From contig NC_061868.1 of assembly GCF_907164915.1 (NCBI RefSeq), positions 28,825,819-28,889,818 on the forward strand: a DNA stretch of 64,000 nt, read 5' to 3'. Under the pieces are notes generated by a model. It made no database searches and was not told the DNA's origin. It saw nothing but the letters and a program-made list of their open reading frames with translations. This DNA is from Impatiens glandulifera (lineage: Eukaryota; Streptophyta; Magnoliopsida; Ericales; Balsaminaceae). How positions within the stretch are numbered: position 1 is the stretch's first letter; every line of letters begins with the position of its first letter. The translations under genes were made by a program, and so were the position numbers. This document shows, piece after piece, positions 48,247 through 60,260 of the stretch.

Positions 48247-48880
48247 CTGATGGTCAGCTGATAAGCCAGACATGTTGAAATAGCTGCCTCTAACTCAGCT
48301 GAAAGAAGAGTCGGCTGATGACACTATACATCAGACGAGGTTATGCATAAGCAACTTGTAATTTCAGTAGAGTATATTAACTCAGTTGATAGGCAAAGTA
48401 TGTTATCAGCTGATTGTATATCAGCTGAATACTACGCGCTATCAGCTGAGTACTTAGCTGATGAGAAAGGTATGGTGCCAAGCATAGTACATCATCTGTT
48501 AATGTGCGTCAGCAGAATGCCTTCAGTAGAGTAGTGACACTCAACTGAAATAAAAGGCATGCGGATAACACGGTCCTTCAACTGTCTTAGTGAGTATCAG
48601 TCGACTACTCATCATCTGAGTGGAACAACATTTCGATCTTATTAATATACTGTCGCATTATCTCCCTTAGGATAATGAACGGTCACAATTTTGAATTAAA
48701 TTATTAAAAATAAATACTTTGTATGCTAATTTTTGCTCAAATAACATGAAGACACTTGAACTGTCATGTTATATAAATATGTGACCAACATTTCTAAACG
48801 ACTCACATTCTCAACAACAATTTACATTCTCTCTTGCGATTTTAACTATAAATCCTAACTTTCTTCATCTTCTCTTTGAA
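48247..48880 (+). repeat. TCAGCTGA-rich non-coding section after pol
   Basis: The section is full of TCAGCTGA/GTCAGC words (for example around 48250, 48290, 48400, 48440), resembling the repeat units that build the LTRs. No long frame. It lies between the purine tract and the accessory coding region. Confidence 0.6.
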
Positions 48881-48889
48881 ACCCTAACT

Positions 48890-50070
48890 TAAATGGTGTA
48901 TTTCTCTTAGAACATTCTTTAAGTAGACTTCGAGTTTGTCTACACTTTAGCGGTTCCCAAGATTGTGAAGATGTTCTAAACCCTAGAAGCAACCGACCTG
49001 AAGAAGTTTATAGGGGAACCAACTGCGTACACGAAGAAGAGGTACGTCAGTTTTTCTCGATAGAGAAGGTCGTCGAGGACACCATCCAGTGCACGGTGAA
49101 AGGCACTAAGCTCACTATCTCAGAAGAGGCGTTCACCGAACACTTTCAGCTTCCGATGGAAGAGAACATCGCCTTCGACCATATACCAGTAGCCGTGATT
49201 AAGGAGTTGTAGACGGCTTTCTCGGAATTCTCACAAGCCATTCATACTCATGGAAAGAAGAAGGTGATGAAACCATAATATCGTCTACTCAACAATATTT
49301 TAGCAAAATCCTTCGAGCAAAGGTAGGGTCCTTCGACGCTTACACTCAGGACTTCTTCAAGATAATGGTTGGAATCACAAAAGGAATGGCCATCAACTGG
49401 TCATCAATCCTCTTCACAACCCTAATAACCATGGTGACGCTCTCGAAGAATCAGCATACTGGATTTGCTGTGCAAATCAACAGACTGCTCGAGCACTTCA
49501 AAGTAAATGTAGGTAGGAGAGTGAACATCCATTCATCTAGGATTCTGACCAATAGGATGGTCAGTACCTACATTCTCAAGATAAGAGGGGTGCATGACTC
49601 AAGCCTCGAAATATCCGCATAACAGTCAAGCGAACAGTCAACAACTCTCCCAAGCGACCAACAACGAGAAAGAGAAGGAGGCTGATACTTGAGTATCTGC
49701 TGAAAGCTTAAGAAATCGAGCCCTTGACTCAACAGGAGAGTCATTCAAGACTGTCTCTAAGGCCAAGAATGCAAGACTAGAGAAAACAACAGAAGTAGAC
49801 TCCGATGTAGTGATTGAAATAAATGTCACTACAGTCGCAGCTACAACTCATGAGACAACCCCTACAGTGGTACTTGCTAAAGCACAAGCTGAAGGAATTG
49901 CTAAAAGACCAGTTGCAGTGTCAGTTGAAGGTCCTATTGCAGCAAAATCAACAGTAGCAACCATACCAACAGTTGTTTCATTAACAACTGTCTCACCAGC
50001 AGCTACCGTAGCACCAGCTCCAACTGCTATAAGTATCCAAATAAGAGAACCAGTTCCAGCTGCTGCATGA
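48890..50070 (+). pseudogene. Accessory coding region of the copia element
   Basis: In shifting frames it reads EEVRQFFSIEKVVEDTIQC, KLTISEEAFTEHFQLPMEEN, then VGSFDAYTQDFFKIMVGITKG and MVSTYILKIRG, followed by a Thr/Ala/Pro/Val-rich tail (49810-50070). The block order resembles a plant transposon protein often misannotated in asterid (Lamiales) genomes; I cannot name a domain. It sits where SIRE elements carry an envelope-like frame, but I see no convincing membrane segment. Stops are present. Confidence 0.5.
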
Positions 50071-50199
50071 ACTGCCGAAGTTACAAGTAAAGGAAAAGAA
50101 CTTGCGATCTTTGAACCCAAGGCTCCCTCCCCGGATCTATGACAGACTGCTCCCTTGCGATATTACCAGCCATCTCCCCATATCAACAATCGACTCGTC

Positions 50200-51507
50200 A
50201 TTCAACATAGCTGCCATCAGCTGAAGACTCGTTAGCAACAGAGCTGCCATCAGCTGAAGACTCTCTAGTAGTAGAGTTGCTTAAATAGTAGAGTAACTCA
50301 TAAAATGAAGACTCGCTATCAACTAAGCTATTCCATCAGTAGAGTTTGCTAACAGTAGAGTTGCCATCAGCAGACTCGCTATTAGTTGAGCCGCTCTATC
50401 AGCAAAGTTTGTTAATAGTAGAATTTCCATAAGCTGAAGACTCGCTGGATGTAGAGTTTCTCAAACAACATAGTTCGCTAGCAGTAGAGCTCATTATTAG
50501 TAGAGTTCGCCAACAATTGAGTTGCCATCATCTTAAGACTCGCTAGCAGCAGAGTTGCTCAAACAGTAGAGTTCGCTAGCAGTAGAGCTCGTTATCAGCC
50601 GAGTTCGCCAAAAATAGAGTTTTCATCAGATGAAGACTCGCTGGAAGTAGAGTTGCTTCATCAACATAGTTGATTAACAACTGAGTTCGCTATCAGTAGA
50701 GTAGCTCATTAGTAGAGCTAATGATCAGCAAAGCTAATGATCAGCAAAGCTCACTAAGAATAGAGTTCTACATCAGCTGAATACGACAAAATGTACAACC
50801 AGCTATCTACTCTGACATGTAAAACGATAAACGAATATTTCATTCACATGCGCACTAAAATCCGGTATGTTAGACATACGACAAACGTACCATTGCCACA
50901 TTTCGACAAAATAGATTCGACTGTTTCCATTCCTCAAGCATAAAAAGAAATCAGAGAGCAACGATGAAGCTCTCTTGTTCTCTCTGGTCCGAAAAACTCT
51001 CCAGTTCTTTGTTCTCTCGTTCGTTCTTCAAGTTTACGCATACACGAGACGATATACGTTGAGCGATAATCTTTTGTAGCATTCTATAATCAGTTTACTT
51101 GTGTAAGTTGAATAAATAGTCATCTGTTCAACAAGATAGTTTGAGAGCTATGAGTTCATACATGCAAGTGTTAAGGCCTGTGATCTGAGTGGATTTGTGT
51201 AGAGGCTATACAAATCAAATTCTTCTTGTAGAATCATTTTAGAAATAGAAGAAGTGGTGACGTAGGAGTCTTTATCTCAGAGCATCCATAAAATCTTGTG
51301 TTGTCTTTTCATTGCTTCATTCATTCTCATATCTGCCGCTTCAAATCTTGTAAGCATTTTCCGCACTTGAAACCGTTCAAGAGCTTGTTACGATTTGTCC
51401 AAGAATAGAAATAGATTTTCAATCCCTAAAAGGATTAAAATCGCATTTAAGTGAAAAATAGAACAACAATATTCAACCCCCTTCTACTATTGTCTTCGAT
51501 CTTAACA
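50200..51507 (+). repeat. 3' LTR of the copia element
   Basis: It aligns with the 5' LTR, most closely from 50765 on, and ends TCTTAACA at 51507. Its repeat-built 5' half is longer than that of the 5' LTR by roughly 100 bp. The two LTRs differ by many substitutions, so the insertion is old. Confidence 0.75.
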
Positions 51508-51925
51508 CCCCTAAATTGAGAAGTGATCAATCCAACCCATATTACTTCATTCAAATCTAGTTATTCTAATTTAGGTTGTAGTTAACTCAACTTGAAGGAG
51601 TGACCAATTCAGCCCATATTATCTAATTCATAAATTAGGTACTCAATTCATAATTTATATCTACTCATTCTAATTTGGGACATGTGATTATCCAACTCAT
51701 ATGATCTAATTCATATATATTTCTAAGGTGCACTTAGACAACTCATGTGTTTATTTGTTAAATAAGTGAGTGTGTTTTGTCAATGTAACATTTGGTTGTC
51801 TAAGTGCACCTTATAAATGGATGGTTCACTTTTAGATTGAGACAAATATAAGTTTTGAAATTTGGTTCAAAGAAAGACTACAACTCCCAATAGATATTGT
51901 GTTTGATGTATAATTAAAAATTCCA
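51508..51925. other. Spacer right of the copia element
   Basis: No gene is seen. AACTCAT and GTGCACTTAGACAACTC words are repeated and partly inverted (TTGTCTAAGTGCACCTT near 51792), giving a weak foldback. Confidence 0.4.
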
Positions 51926-52155
51926 CTATTTCTGTTTTGATATGCTGAACAATTTTTGAAAGATGAGTTTTATTTAAAAATAAAATAATGTAGGATAGTT
52001 TAGTAATTAAAGTGTGTATTTTTTAAATAATGATTATGAAACAAATAAGAAGAAAGAGAATACATCGATATATATAATACTAAACTATCCTACATTAATT
52101 TATTTAAAATAAATTCAATCTTTAAAAAATTGTTCAGCTTATCAAAACAAAATAG
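51926..52155. mobile_element. 230-bp foldback MITE
   Basis: The left arm from 51926 (CTATTTCTGTTTTGATATGC) pairs with the right arm ending 52155 (GCTTATCAAAACAAAATAG). Pairing continues inward for about 80 bp, through GAACAATTTTT and ATGTAGGATAGTTTAGT, around a short AT-rich centre. No coding capacity. No clear target duplication was found, so the superfamily is open. Confidence 0.7.
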
Positions 52156-52389
52156 CAATAAGACTTTATGATAAAACTCAATTGGTCAATTTTATTAATG
52201 AAATTTAAAATTAATTCTAAAATATAAAAAATATCCCAAACCTAAAATCAATAGGAACATGTTTCTAGGGTCGGCACTAGGTAAGCCAGACAAGCCCACA
52301 GATTAGAGCAGATCACTCTCTAAAGCAGCCCATTTAATAAAAAAATAAGAATTTAGTTAAATTTATTAGATTTTAACTAATAATAGTGT

Positions 52390-55015
52390 CATTAGTGAAA
52401 AAAGGGTCTTTATCGAAAAAATTTACCGAGAGTTTTCTAAAACTCTCGGTTATGGTACCGAGAGGAGAAATCTTTCGTTAATAAAAATAGAGTTCAAGAG
52501 GTGTGTAAAACTTTCGGTGATATGATGATTTACCGAAATTTGTCTAATTAACCTTCAGTTTTGACCTTCCAAAAAAACCAAAAATAAATCTAAGTGTTGG
52601 GAATGGGGTAATTGCGAAGGTTTTCCAATAAACCTTCGCAATTACCAATCTAGGGAAAGTAAAACCCGAAGGTTTTCTAATAAACCTTCGGTTTTGACCC
52701 CTACCAAAAAAAATTAAAAATAATTCTAAGTGTTGGGAATGGTCAAAATCGAAGGTTTATTAGAAAATTTTCGGGTTTTACTTTCCTCAATTTGGTAATT
52801 GCGAAGGTTTATATTGCGAAGGCTTTCCAATAAACCTTCGCATCACCAATTTTGGGGGAAAGTTAAAACCGAAGGTTTTATAATAAACCTTTGTTTTTGA
52901 CCCTTCCAAAAAAATCTGAAAATTTTCCAAGTGTTGAGAAGTGTCAAAACTGAAGGTTTATTAGAAAACCTTCGGTTTTAGGGTTTCCCAAATTGGTAAT
53001 TCCGAAAGGTATATAAAAACCTTCGATAATGACCTATATAAATAAAAAAAACCCTACTTTTCTTTTCTTCTTTCCGCCCGCTTTCTTTCCCTTTCACTCT
53101 CTCCCAGTTTCCTTCCGTCCGCGTCGCCGCCATTTGAAGATTTACATCCTCCAAGACGCCGCAGCCGCTTGGAAGACTCCCGTCGCCGCTATTTCAAGGT
53201 AAACTCTAAGTGTTGGTTAGATTTTATATATTTAGGGTTAATTAATCTTATATTATGTGATATGTTATGTATTTAGGTTGATTTTTGTTAGATTAATGTT
53301 AGATTAGGTATATATTTAGCTATGTTGTTTTATTTGATTATGTTAGATTCTTCGTTTGGTTATATGGTTAGATTTAGGTTTGTTATTGCTTAGTTTTATG
53401 TTTTATTTAGGTTAGTTTACATTATATTTTGTTTGTTATATGTATGATTAGGTTAAATTTTGTTAAATATATGTATGATTTTGTTATATTTTGTTTGATA
53501 TATGTATGATTATGTTATTTCGTTTGATTATATTTGATTAGTATGATTATTTATGTTAAATGTGGTTTGATATATATTATATTTTTATTTTTGTTAGATT
53601 AAGTTTATTAATGTTATATATTGTGGTTAGTTTCATAAATTTATTAATGAAATGATTTTAGGATGAGTAATTGGACGCGTCTTCGAAAAACACTAGAGAA
53701 ACTCCCCCGTCATTTCAAAACTTGATATCACAATCAAGTTCTGACCGAGGGTCTGTCACGGCGGACCCAATGACTATTGCGAATGTTACACGTGAGGAGG
53801 ATGCGAGAGACACCTAGCATCGGCATTGGAGAAAATTCAATTGAGGGATGCGAAAAGAGCTCAATTGCTTACTGAAATTAAAGCGGACAGGGATGAAATG
53901 AATAAAAAATTGGAGAATCTTGAACAACAAATTGAATTCTTCATGAGGCAGAATCAACCACCACCTCCTCCTCCCCCACCTACTAACTAGATTACAGTAT
54001 ATGGATAATTATTTGTAATCGTTTTCGTTCGACTGATAACATGTTTTGGATAATTTGGTACTTTTTGACATTTGTTTAGATCGACTTATGAATTATAATT
54101 ATCTTTTGGTTTATTAATGTGGTTTAGGAATGTTTTTTCTATATGTATTGGTTTGCCTTTATTTGAGAAATTTATTTAACATTTTCAATTACACTGTTGT
54201 CAAAAAAATTGGAAAATAGGGTAATTGCGAAGATTATTAAAAGAATCATCGATTTTAACTATCCAGAATTGGTAATTGCGAAAGTTTTGTAATAAACTTT
54301 CTCTTTTGACCCTTCCTTAAGAAAATATGAGGAAGGGGTATTTGCGAAAGTTCTGTAATAAACTTTCTCTTTTGACCCTTCCTTAAAATAAGAGGAATGG
54401 GTATTTGCGAAAGTTTATTAGAAAACTTTCGCTTTTGACCCTAGGATTTGCGAAAGTTTTTAAGAATCTTTCGCTTTTGACCCTTCCTTAAGAAAATCTG
54501 CGGAAGGGGTATTTGCGAAAGTTTATTAAAAAACTTTCGCTTTTGACCATTCCTTAAATAATCTGAAAAAATTATAAGTGTTGGGAAGGGGTATTTGCGA
54601 AAGTTTTTTAATAAACTTTCGGTTTTGACCTTACCTTAAAAAAAGATGAAAAAATTCTAAGTGTTGGGAAGGGTCAAAACCGAAAATTTATTTAGAAAAC
54701 TTTCGCTTTTGACCTTTCCTTAAACAAATGGTAAGGGGTATTTGCGAAAGTTTTCTAATAAACTTTCGCTTTTGACCCTCCTTAAAAAAATGGGAAGGGG
54801 TATTTGCGAAAGTTTTATTAGAAAACTTTCGCTTTCGCCCCTCTTAAAAACATTCTGTTTTAATTCGAAAACTCTACGATATATCTCGGTAAATGCCCAA
54901 TTATATTTATCGAAAGAGTCAATACCGAAGAATGGCGAGAGTCACCCAAACTTTCGGTATTAGGTCTATACCGAAAAATATAGGGTCATTACTGAGAGTT
55001 TTTACTCTCGGTTTT
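52390..55015 (+). mobile_element. CACTA-like (En/Spm) deletion derivative with subterminal inverted repeats
   Basis: The left end CATTAGTGAAAAAAGGGTC looks like a mutated CACTA terminus. Both flanks (52400-53030 and 54200-55015) are packed with short inverted units such as CGAAGGTTTTCTAATAAACC and GCGAAAGTTT...AAACTTTCGC, separated by TTTTGACCC and AAGTGTTGGGAA. Such subterminal arrays bind the transposase in CACTA elements. A small two-exon remnant lies between. The right terminus is lost or too changed to fix, and no 3-bp target duplication could be identified. Confidence 0.5.
53050..53990 (+). pseudogene. Residual gene of the CACTA-like element (coiled coil plus proline tail)
   Basis: A pyrimidine-rich leader (from about 53050) ends at a donor (53198|GTAAAC). 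The next exon starts at 53662 with an ATG at 53663 (MSNWTRLRKTLEKLPRHFKT-stop). After frame changes, a coiled-coil segment follows (TEIKADRDEMNKKLENLEQQ), then a run of eight prolines and a stop at 53990. It resembles the C-terminus of plant CACTA proteins (Transposase_24-like). The transposase itself is deleted. Confidence 0.45.
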
Positions 55016-57370
55016 GACCTCTTTACATATTTTATAACAATTTGTTTTAACTAAAATTAGGGCATAAAAAAAATTTCCCACGTTTTTTTGCACGGGGATA
55101 GAACCGACACTGTCATGTCTCATAAGACAAGATTTAATAAAAGAGTGGGATAACATTTGTTTAGCCCTTAGTTTAACAATTTGTTTAGCCCTTAGTTTAA
55201 CAATTTATATCTATTATATCATATGGAAACAAATATTGTGTGAACTAAATTTAGCCTATAGTTATTGGTTAAATCCATTATATCACATGCATATGCATTC
55301 GTAAACTATTTATGATTTTTGTGAATGACAAAAATAAATAAATTGATATTTAAACAATTTAGCCTTGTTGGTAAATGTTCAGCTATAATCTTTAATCTAA
55401 ATCTTTATTCTTTAGTTTGATAATTTTAATAATTTAGGTCGATAAATTTAGATAATTTTTAGTTGCGGAAACATACTTGAATCTAGATTGAAGAACGGTT
55501 CATTAAGCCATTTTTTGTTTTTCATTTTTCTTCGGATTTTCTCTCGATCTTGGATCTCCCAGTTCTTAATCTGGACCTGAATCAGAATGTTGATGTGAGT
55601 GAGGTTTAAGTCTTATAACCCTCTATCAATATCCCTTGAGTGTTCTTGAGAGATAAACAACCTCTACCTTTTGTCTGATGAGAGAAACATAATAGGTAGA
55701 ATATCTATATGGGTTGGGGACCTAGCCCTAATATACTTATTTACTATTCGGCCCATCAACGAAATAATAAATGATATTTTTGCTTCTATACAAATATGTC
55801 CTCATATTTATTATAAATGTCTAAATAAGTTCATAACCTTTATATTATAATAAATCATTTTAATTGGGTTTTAATCTTTATTATGATAACAACTAATATA
55901 TAATTATAAAATAATATATGTACCCAAATATTGTAAATAATTCCAACAATCTCCGGCTTGAGTCATATATATATTTCCTTCAATTGTATATTATAACCTT
56001 AAGAGCTCAAAATATTGTTATCATTTTCCAAATACATTTATATCAATCTCTTCCATCAATTATATTAATATAGGATTAAAACGATTTTGTTACATTACTT
56101 CGTAACTAAACCCTCAATAGTCACATATGTCAATACAATCAAATGACATAGATCAAACATTGGTGTGTAGTGTGATCTTTAACATTTCTAATATCAACTG
56201 ATCCTCCTTTATTCCTTATAGAGATCAATCTAAATAACTTTATAATCTTGATTTCTTTAAAATTGATTCTTTAATTTATTTTAAAACTGAATCTTTAATG
56301 TGAACATAAATTCCAAAGTATATTTATACAAGCATCACAATACAAGCTCCCACTAAAATTATATATCATCCAAATATGCAATATATATGTGAACAATTCA
56401 TAAAAGACCTCGGATAATAAATATTTAGAGAAATGATCCGTAATTTTAGAGTTTGTTCAAACATGTTAAATAGATAACTAAACATTCTGAATTCTTTATT
56501 TTTCAAATAGTTCAACTTAGTTGAACTCATATTATTCTTAAAGTAAAAGAACTTTAAATTATTGTCACATAATATCTTTAGTGGTCTTTCTTTAATTGGA
56601 TGCCATAAAATACCTAATAAATTATGTCATCATGTAGAAATAGTTTGAGTGTCTACTTAATACTCTTACTAGAATTAATTCTTTCAACTAATAATTAAAC
56701 TAAAATTACGTGGCACAAATTTATGACTATTTTGTATCCAAAAAATTCGAATAAAAATACTAAATGATTTCCATCCGATTCGATTTCACTATATGAGTAT
56801 GTAATGTTTTGTTCTTAAAATATTACATTACTTGTTTGGTTGCTTTTTAATGATCCAAACAGGGATCCTTTAAGTATTTGTTCAACATAAAAAATATACT
56901 TAATTTCTTGATGCATATAATCTTGAGCATACATTAGACTCTTGTTTAATGAGTCTTTTGTATTTATTTATTTTCAAGGCTAATCTTGAAGTACTTATGA
57001 GACTAATTTTGTCTCTAAATCTTTTATAATATCCAACAATTAACATCTAACAATTCTTTAGTCCAATTTATTTTCTTTGCACCTATAAGGTCTAACCTTA
57101 ATTGGACAACTCCAAAATAATTCACTAGTTGTTTTAGTTGAAACTTTATTCCGTATATAAGTTGTAGTTCTTAATTCTTTTCTCCAAATAAATTTATTAT
57201 ATGGAAATATGTCCTAAATGTTTGTTTATAAATAAAGAGTTTATGAAATTATTTCTTATTTCCTTATCTTTAATTTGAATTGTCATTGTCCACACCGATA
57301 TTTCTTTCACCATTAATTGACTTTTAACAATTAATTCAATCATACATCAACACACTTACTTTAGATAGTA
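55016..57370. other. AT-rich non-coding region
   Basis: No gene, no retroelement motif. Words such as CAATCTCCGGCTTGAG (near 55950) and AAGCTCCCACTAAA (near 56345) are of a kind I associate with non-coding parts of plant copia elements read from the other strand, but I cannot define an element. Confidence 0.4.
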
Positions 57371-57382
57371 ACACCGAAGTTA

Positions 57383-57578
57383 TCCCCTCTTCTAGCCTAG
57401 TGGCAACAAGAGGTGGATATCCCTCAGGCCTCCAAGAGGTCCTGGGTTCGAGCCCGTCAGGCGGCAAGTTTTGCGCCTGGTTAATTGGTTAAGTATATTT
57501 GCGGGCTATGTACTTAACCCGCGGGGATTAGTCGCACTCCATAGGAGTAGCGGAACCCAGCATTCTCAAAAAAAAAAA
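57383..57578 (+). mobile_element. tRNA-derived SINE with intact target-site duplication
   Basis: Flanked by an exact 12-bp direct repeat ACACCGAAGTTA (57371-57382 and 57579-57590). The A box TAGCCTAGTGG (57393-57403) and B box GGTTCGAGCCC (57445-57455) both fit the RNA polymerase III consensus. The body ends TTCTCA plus a poly(A) tail. About 196 bp. The perfect duplication and boxes suggest a young insertion. Relatives lie at 20923-21012 (tail) and 38302-38396 (head). Confidence 0.93.
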
Positions 57579-57590
57579 ACACCGAAGTTA

Positions 57591-58962
57591 CCATCAAATG
57601 TTTTTATGTACCAAAGTTAAATTACTCTTAGAACAAACAAAAAAAATGTAATATGTATTCTTTTATGAACCATTTTCTTCAGTAATTTTCTTTCAGGTGC
57701 AACATCTGTAATTCCTATAACTTCATTACTTTATTATCTTTTAAGGTATTTGTTAAGTGAACACTATTTATGTTATTTTTGTTTCAATCTTTTATTTTCA
57801 TACACACAATATGACGTGAGTTCATATAGAGACTAAGTCTCTTTTTAGATAACTGTAATTCACATCGAATTAACTTAAGTGTGGATAAAAAAATCCAAAT
57901 TAGATGCATGAGAATACATTAGTTTAACTCTAACTTTAATACATTTAATTTTGAAACAAAATAAAATATATATTATTATGTATTTCTTATGATATCTTTA
58001 TTCTAATAATACCCTTAGCAGTTTTAACTCTTTTAGATATAATTATTAAAAATAACAAATTATAAACATGCCTTAAAACTTTATCATATAAAATGAACTT
58101 AAGATGTTGACAAGAAAAAACCGTATAAGCAGAAGTATTAACTTAATTAGATAATATAACAATTGAACAACCATACTCACAAAATTTTAATAATCACATA
58201 AATTCAAAATAATGATACGTCTCATCATAAGATACAAAACGCAACATTAATATTTTGTCTTTGGACATTAAATATTAACTTTCAAACGGTACTCTTTTAT
58301 AGTAATCAAATATTAATATTAAGTCCTATCAAACAGTTGGTTATCTTTGGATAGTCCAATTATTTACATGGCACACCAAATAATTGTTATATATTTATTA
58401 CCACATGTGCATAATGTTATTATGTTCAATTATTTACCTTCCTTTGGGCCGATTAAATAACTGCATTAATTACACACACTACCTTCTTAATTTATAAAAC
58501 ATGTTAACTTACACAAGAGAGACTACTTTGATAGAATGGTGCTTCAATTAATTGATTAAATAAATTAATAACTTTTGTAATATATGTAACTCGACCAATT
58601 ATTAAACTTCTTTTGGGTCGATTAATAACCGCATAATTACAAACACAACCATCTTAATCTTATAAAATAGATTGATTAGATAACTTCAATCAACAAGTTT
58701 TATAAATTAATAATTTGTACATAATTTAAATTTGCAACCCAGCCATTTATTAATATTCCTTTGGGCCGATTAACAAAATTTAGAATGTATTATTAACACT
58801 GGAAATCCGAATATTGTTTTATGTATTAAAATCGCATGTGACACAAAACAAATAATTGTGATTTTACTAATCACCAAAATATTTTGATTTTATTTTTTAA
58901 TATCAAACAACACAATATATACTAAAGACCCAAATTTTGTATATAAAAAATTTAATAAGTAA

Positions 58963-58999
<37 letters not shown>

Positions 59000-59770
59000 C
59001 TTACTAAAATTCCAAATTTCATAATTCTCAAAATTATAAACATGTCATTTATTAGATTAATTGATATGTCATAATTTATTTTCTTAATTTTTTTAAAGCA
59101 ATAAATCTTAAATTTATTGAATATTCTTTAATTACAAATTAATAATAATAATAAAATAAAAAGAATGTCTGAACTAAAAGGGATGTTTACTTTCTTTATT
59201 TCTTTATTCATGTCTTTATTTAATTTCTCAATAAAATTTTATTTAATTAATTCCTTAATTATTCATATATAAATCTTTATTTTCTTAATTATATATATAT
59301 AACCTTTCTGTAAACATTAAAAATACCCTCTAATTTATAATATTAATATAATTATTTTTAAATAAATTAGATCAAAATAATTAACCTCATAGACAAAATT
59401 CTATTTTACACAATTAATTAGAATTAATTAATGTATTAATTATTCAAATTAATTAAAATTTAAGATCAAAATAAAAAATAAAATTATTTGGGATAAATCT
59501 TGTATCCAAAATATCTCAAAATAATTTAAAAAAATTAATTGACAAAATAAATAAATTTGATGAATTATTTTATTTAAATCCTAAAAATAAATAAATAAAA
59601 AAATTGGTAAAATATTTGACATATTTATTTTAATATTTTGTGTATTTATAAAGATCAAAATTAAGCCAAAAGGGGAAAAGATAAATCAATTTCAAATAAA
59701 CCCTTAAGGTTTTAATAAAAAAATAAAACCTATAATCGGGTGTAGCCAAAAACAAACGAATTCAGTGCAG
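57591..59770. other. AT-rich non-coding region with degenerate long repeats
   Basis: No gene. The phrase CTTTGGGCCGATTAA and variants recur at about 58443, 58610 and 58752, each followed by similar AT-rich text, suggesting a decayed tandem repeat of roughly 140-170 bp. An (AT)n run lies at about 58970-58996. Confidence 0.5.
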
Positions 59771-59774
59771 TAGG

Positions 59775-60260
59775 AACTGCGTCCATCGGATGGACGCTCG
59801 AATCCAATCCAATGCGCTAGAGCGCTCCGCGTAGTCTGCTGTAGCGGAAGGAAGAGTGCACCGAGGAGCATCAGATCAACTAACTAGACGTTAGCCCCAT
59901 TAGCTAGAACGCTAATAGAATGCCCAACTGCTAATAGATCGCCAACGGAACGTAAAAAGCAGACGAAACAACGTCGTTTTTGGCTCCGATCACCTTCTTC
60001 ATTGCGACGTCGCGAGGATAAACATGAAGAAGCCGTGATGATTTTGAGTTTTGGAACTCGGCCATTGGTATATGCTTTTGACTGATTAAAAAGCCAAAAT
60101 CATCACCCTACGATGGTGATCATTCTCCCTACAAGAATAGGCCTTGTCATGGCCTATTCCGATGACTACCAGCCAAGAATAGTTAAAAGCCATTAATGGC
60201 TTTTAGCTGATTCAGTCCACTAGACTTCTCCAACCGACCTAGGAGTAGTATAAATATCAT
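59775..60260. repeat. Hairpin-rich region with TATA-like box
   Basis: Self-complementary pieces: 59779-59797 (stem GCGTCCAT), 60035-60046 with 60095-60106 (GTGATGATTTTG), 60102-60107 with 60115-60120, 60135-60159 (stem GAATAGGCC) and the perfect 20-bp palindrome at 60185-60204. TATAAATA at 60249-60256 follows. It has the look of a promoter-bearing LTR or repeat end, but no partner copy lies in the window. Confidence 0.55.

Larger units (their letters stand above)
41936..51507 (+). mobile_element. Degenerate Ty1/copia retrotransposon, SIRE-like layout
   Basis: Two related LTRs (about 41936-43147 and about 50200-51507) end in the same ...TCTTCGATC(C/T)TAACA. The primer binding site TGGTATCAAAGC follows the first at 43150-43161. 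Gag, protease, integrase, RT and RNase H follow in copia order up to about 48220, then a purine tract GGGGGAAT (48239-48246) and a further accessory coding region before the 3' LTR. This long pol-to-LTR section with an extra coding region is typical of SIRE/Maximus-type copia elements. Many stops and frameshifts show it is dead. Confidence 0.85.

Noticed and set aside
49848..50120. 90-codon antisense frame rich in Ala, Val and Gly
   Set aside because: It is a shadow of the Thr/Ala/Pro/Val-rich tail of the copia accessory region.
57393..57455. Possible tRNA gene (A and B boxes)
   Set aside because: The sequence lacks a cloverleaf, ends in poly(A) and is flanked by a target duplication, so it is a SINE.
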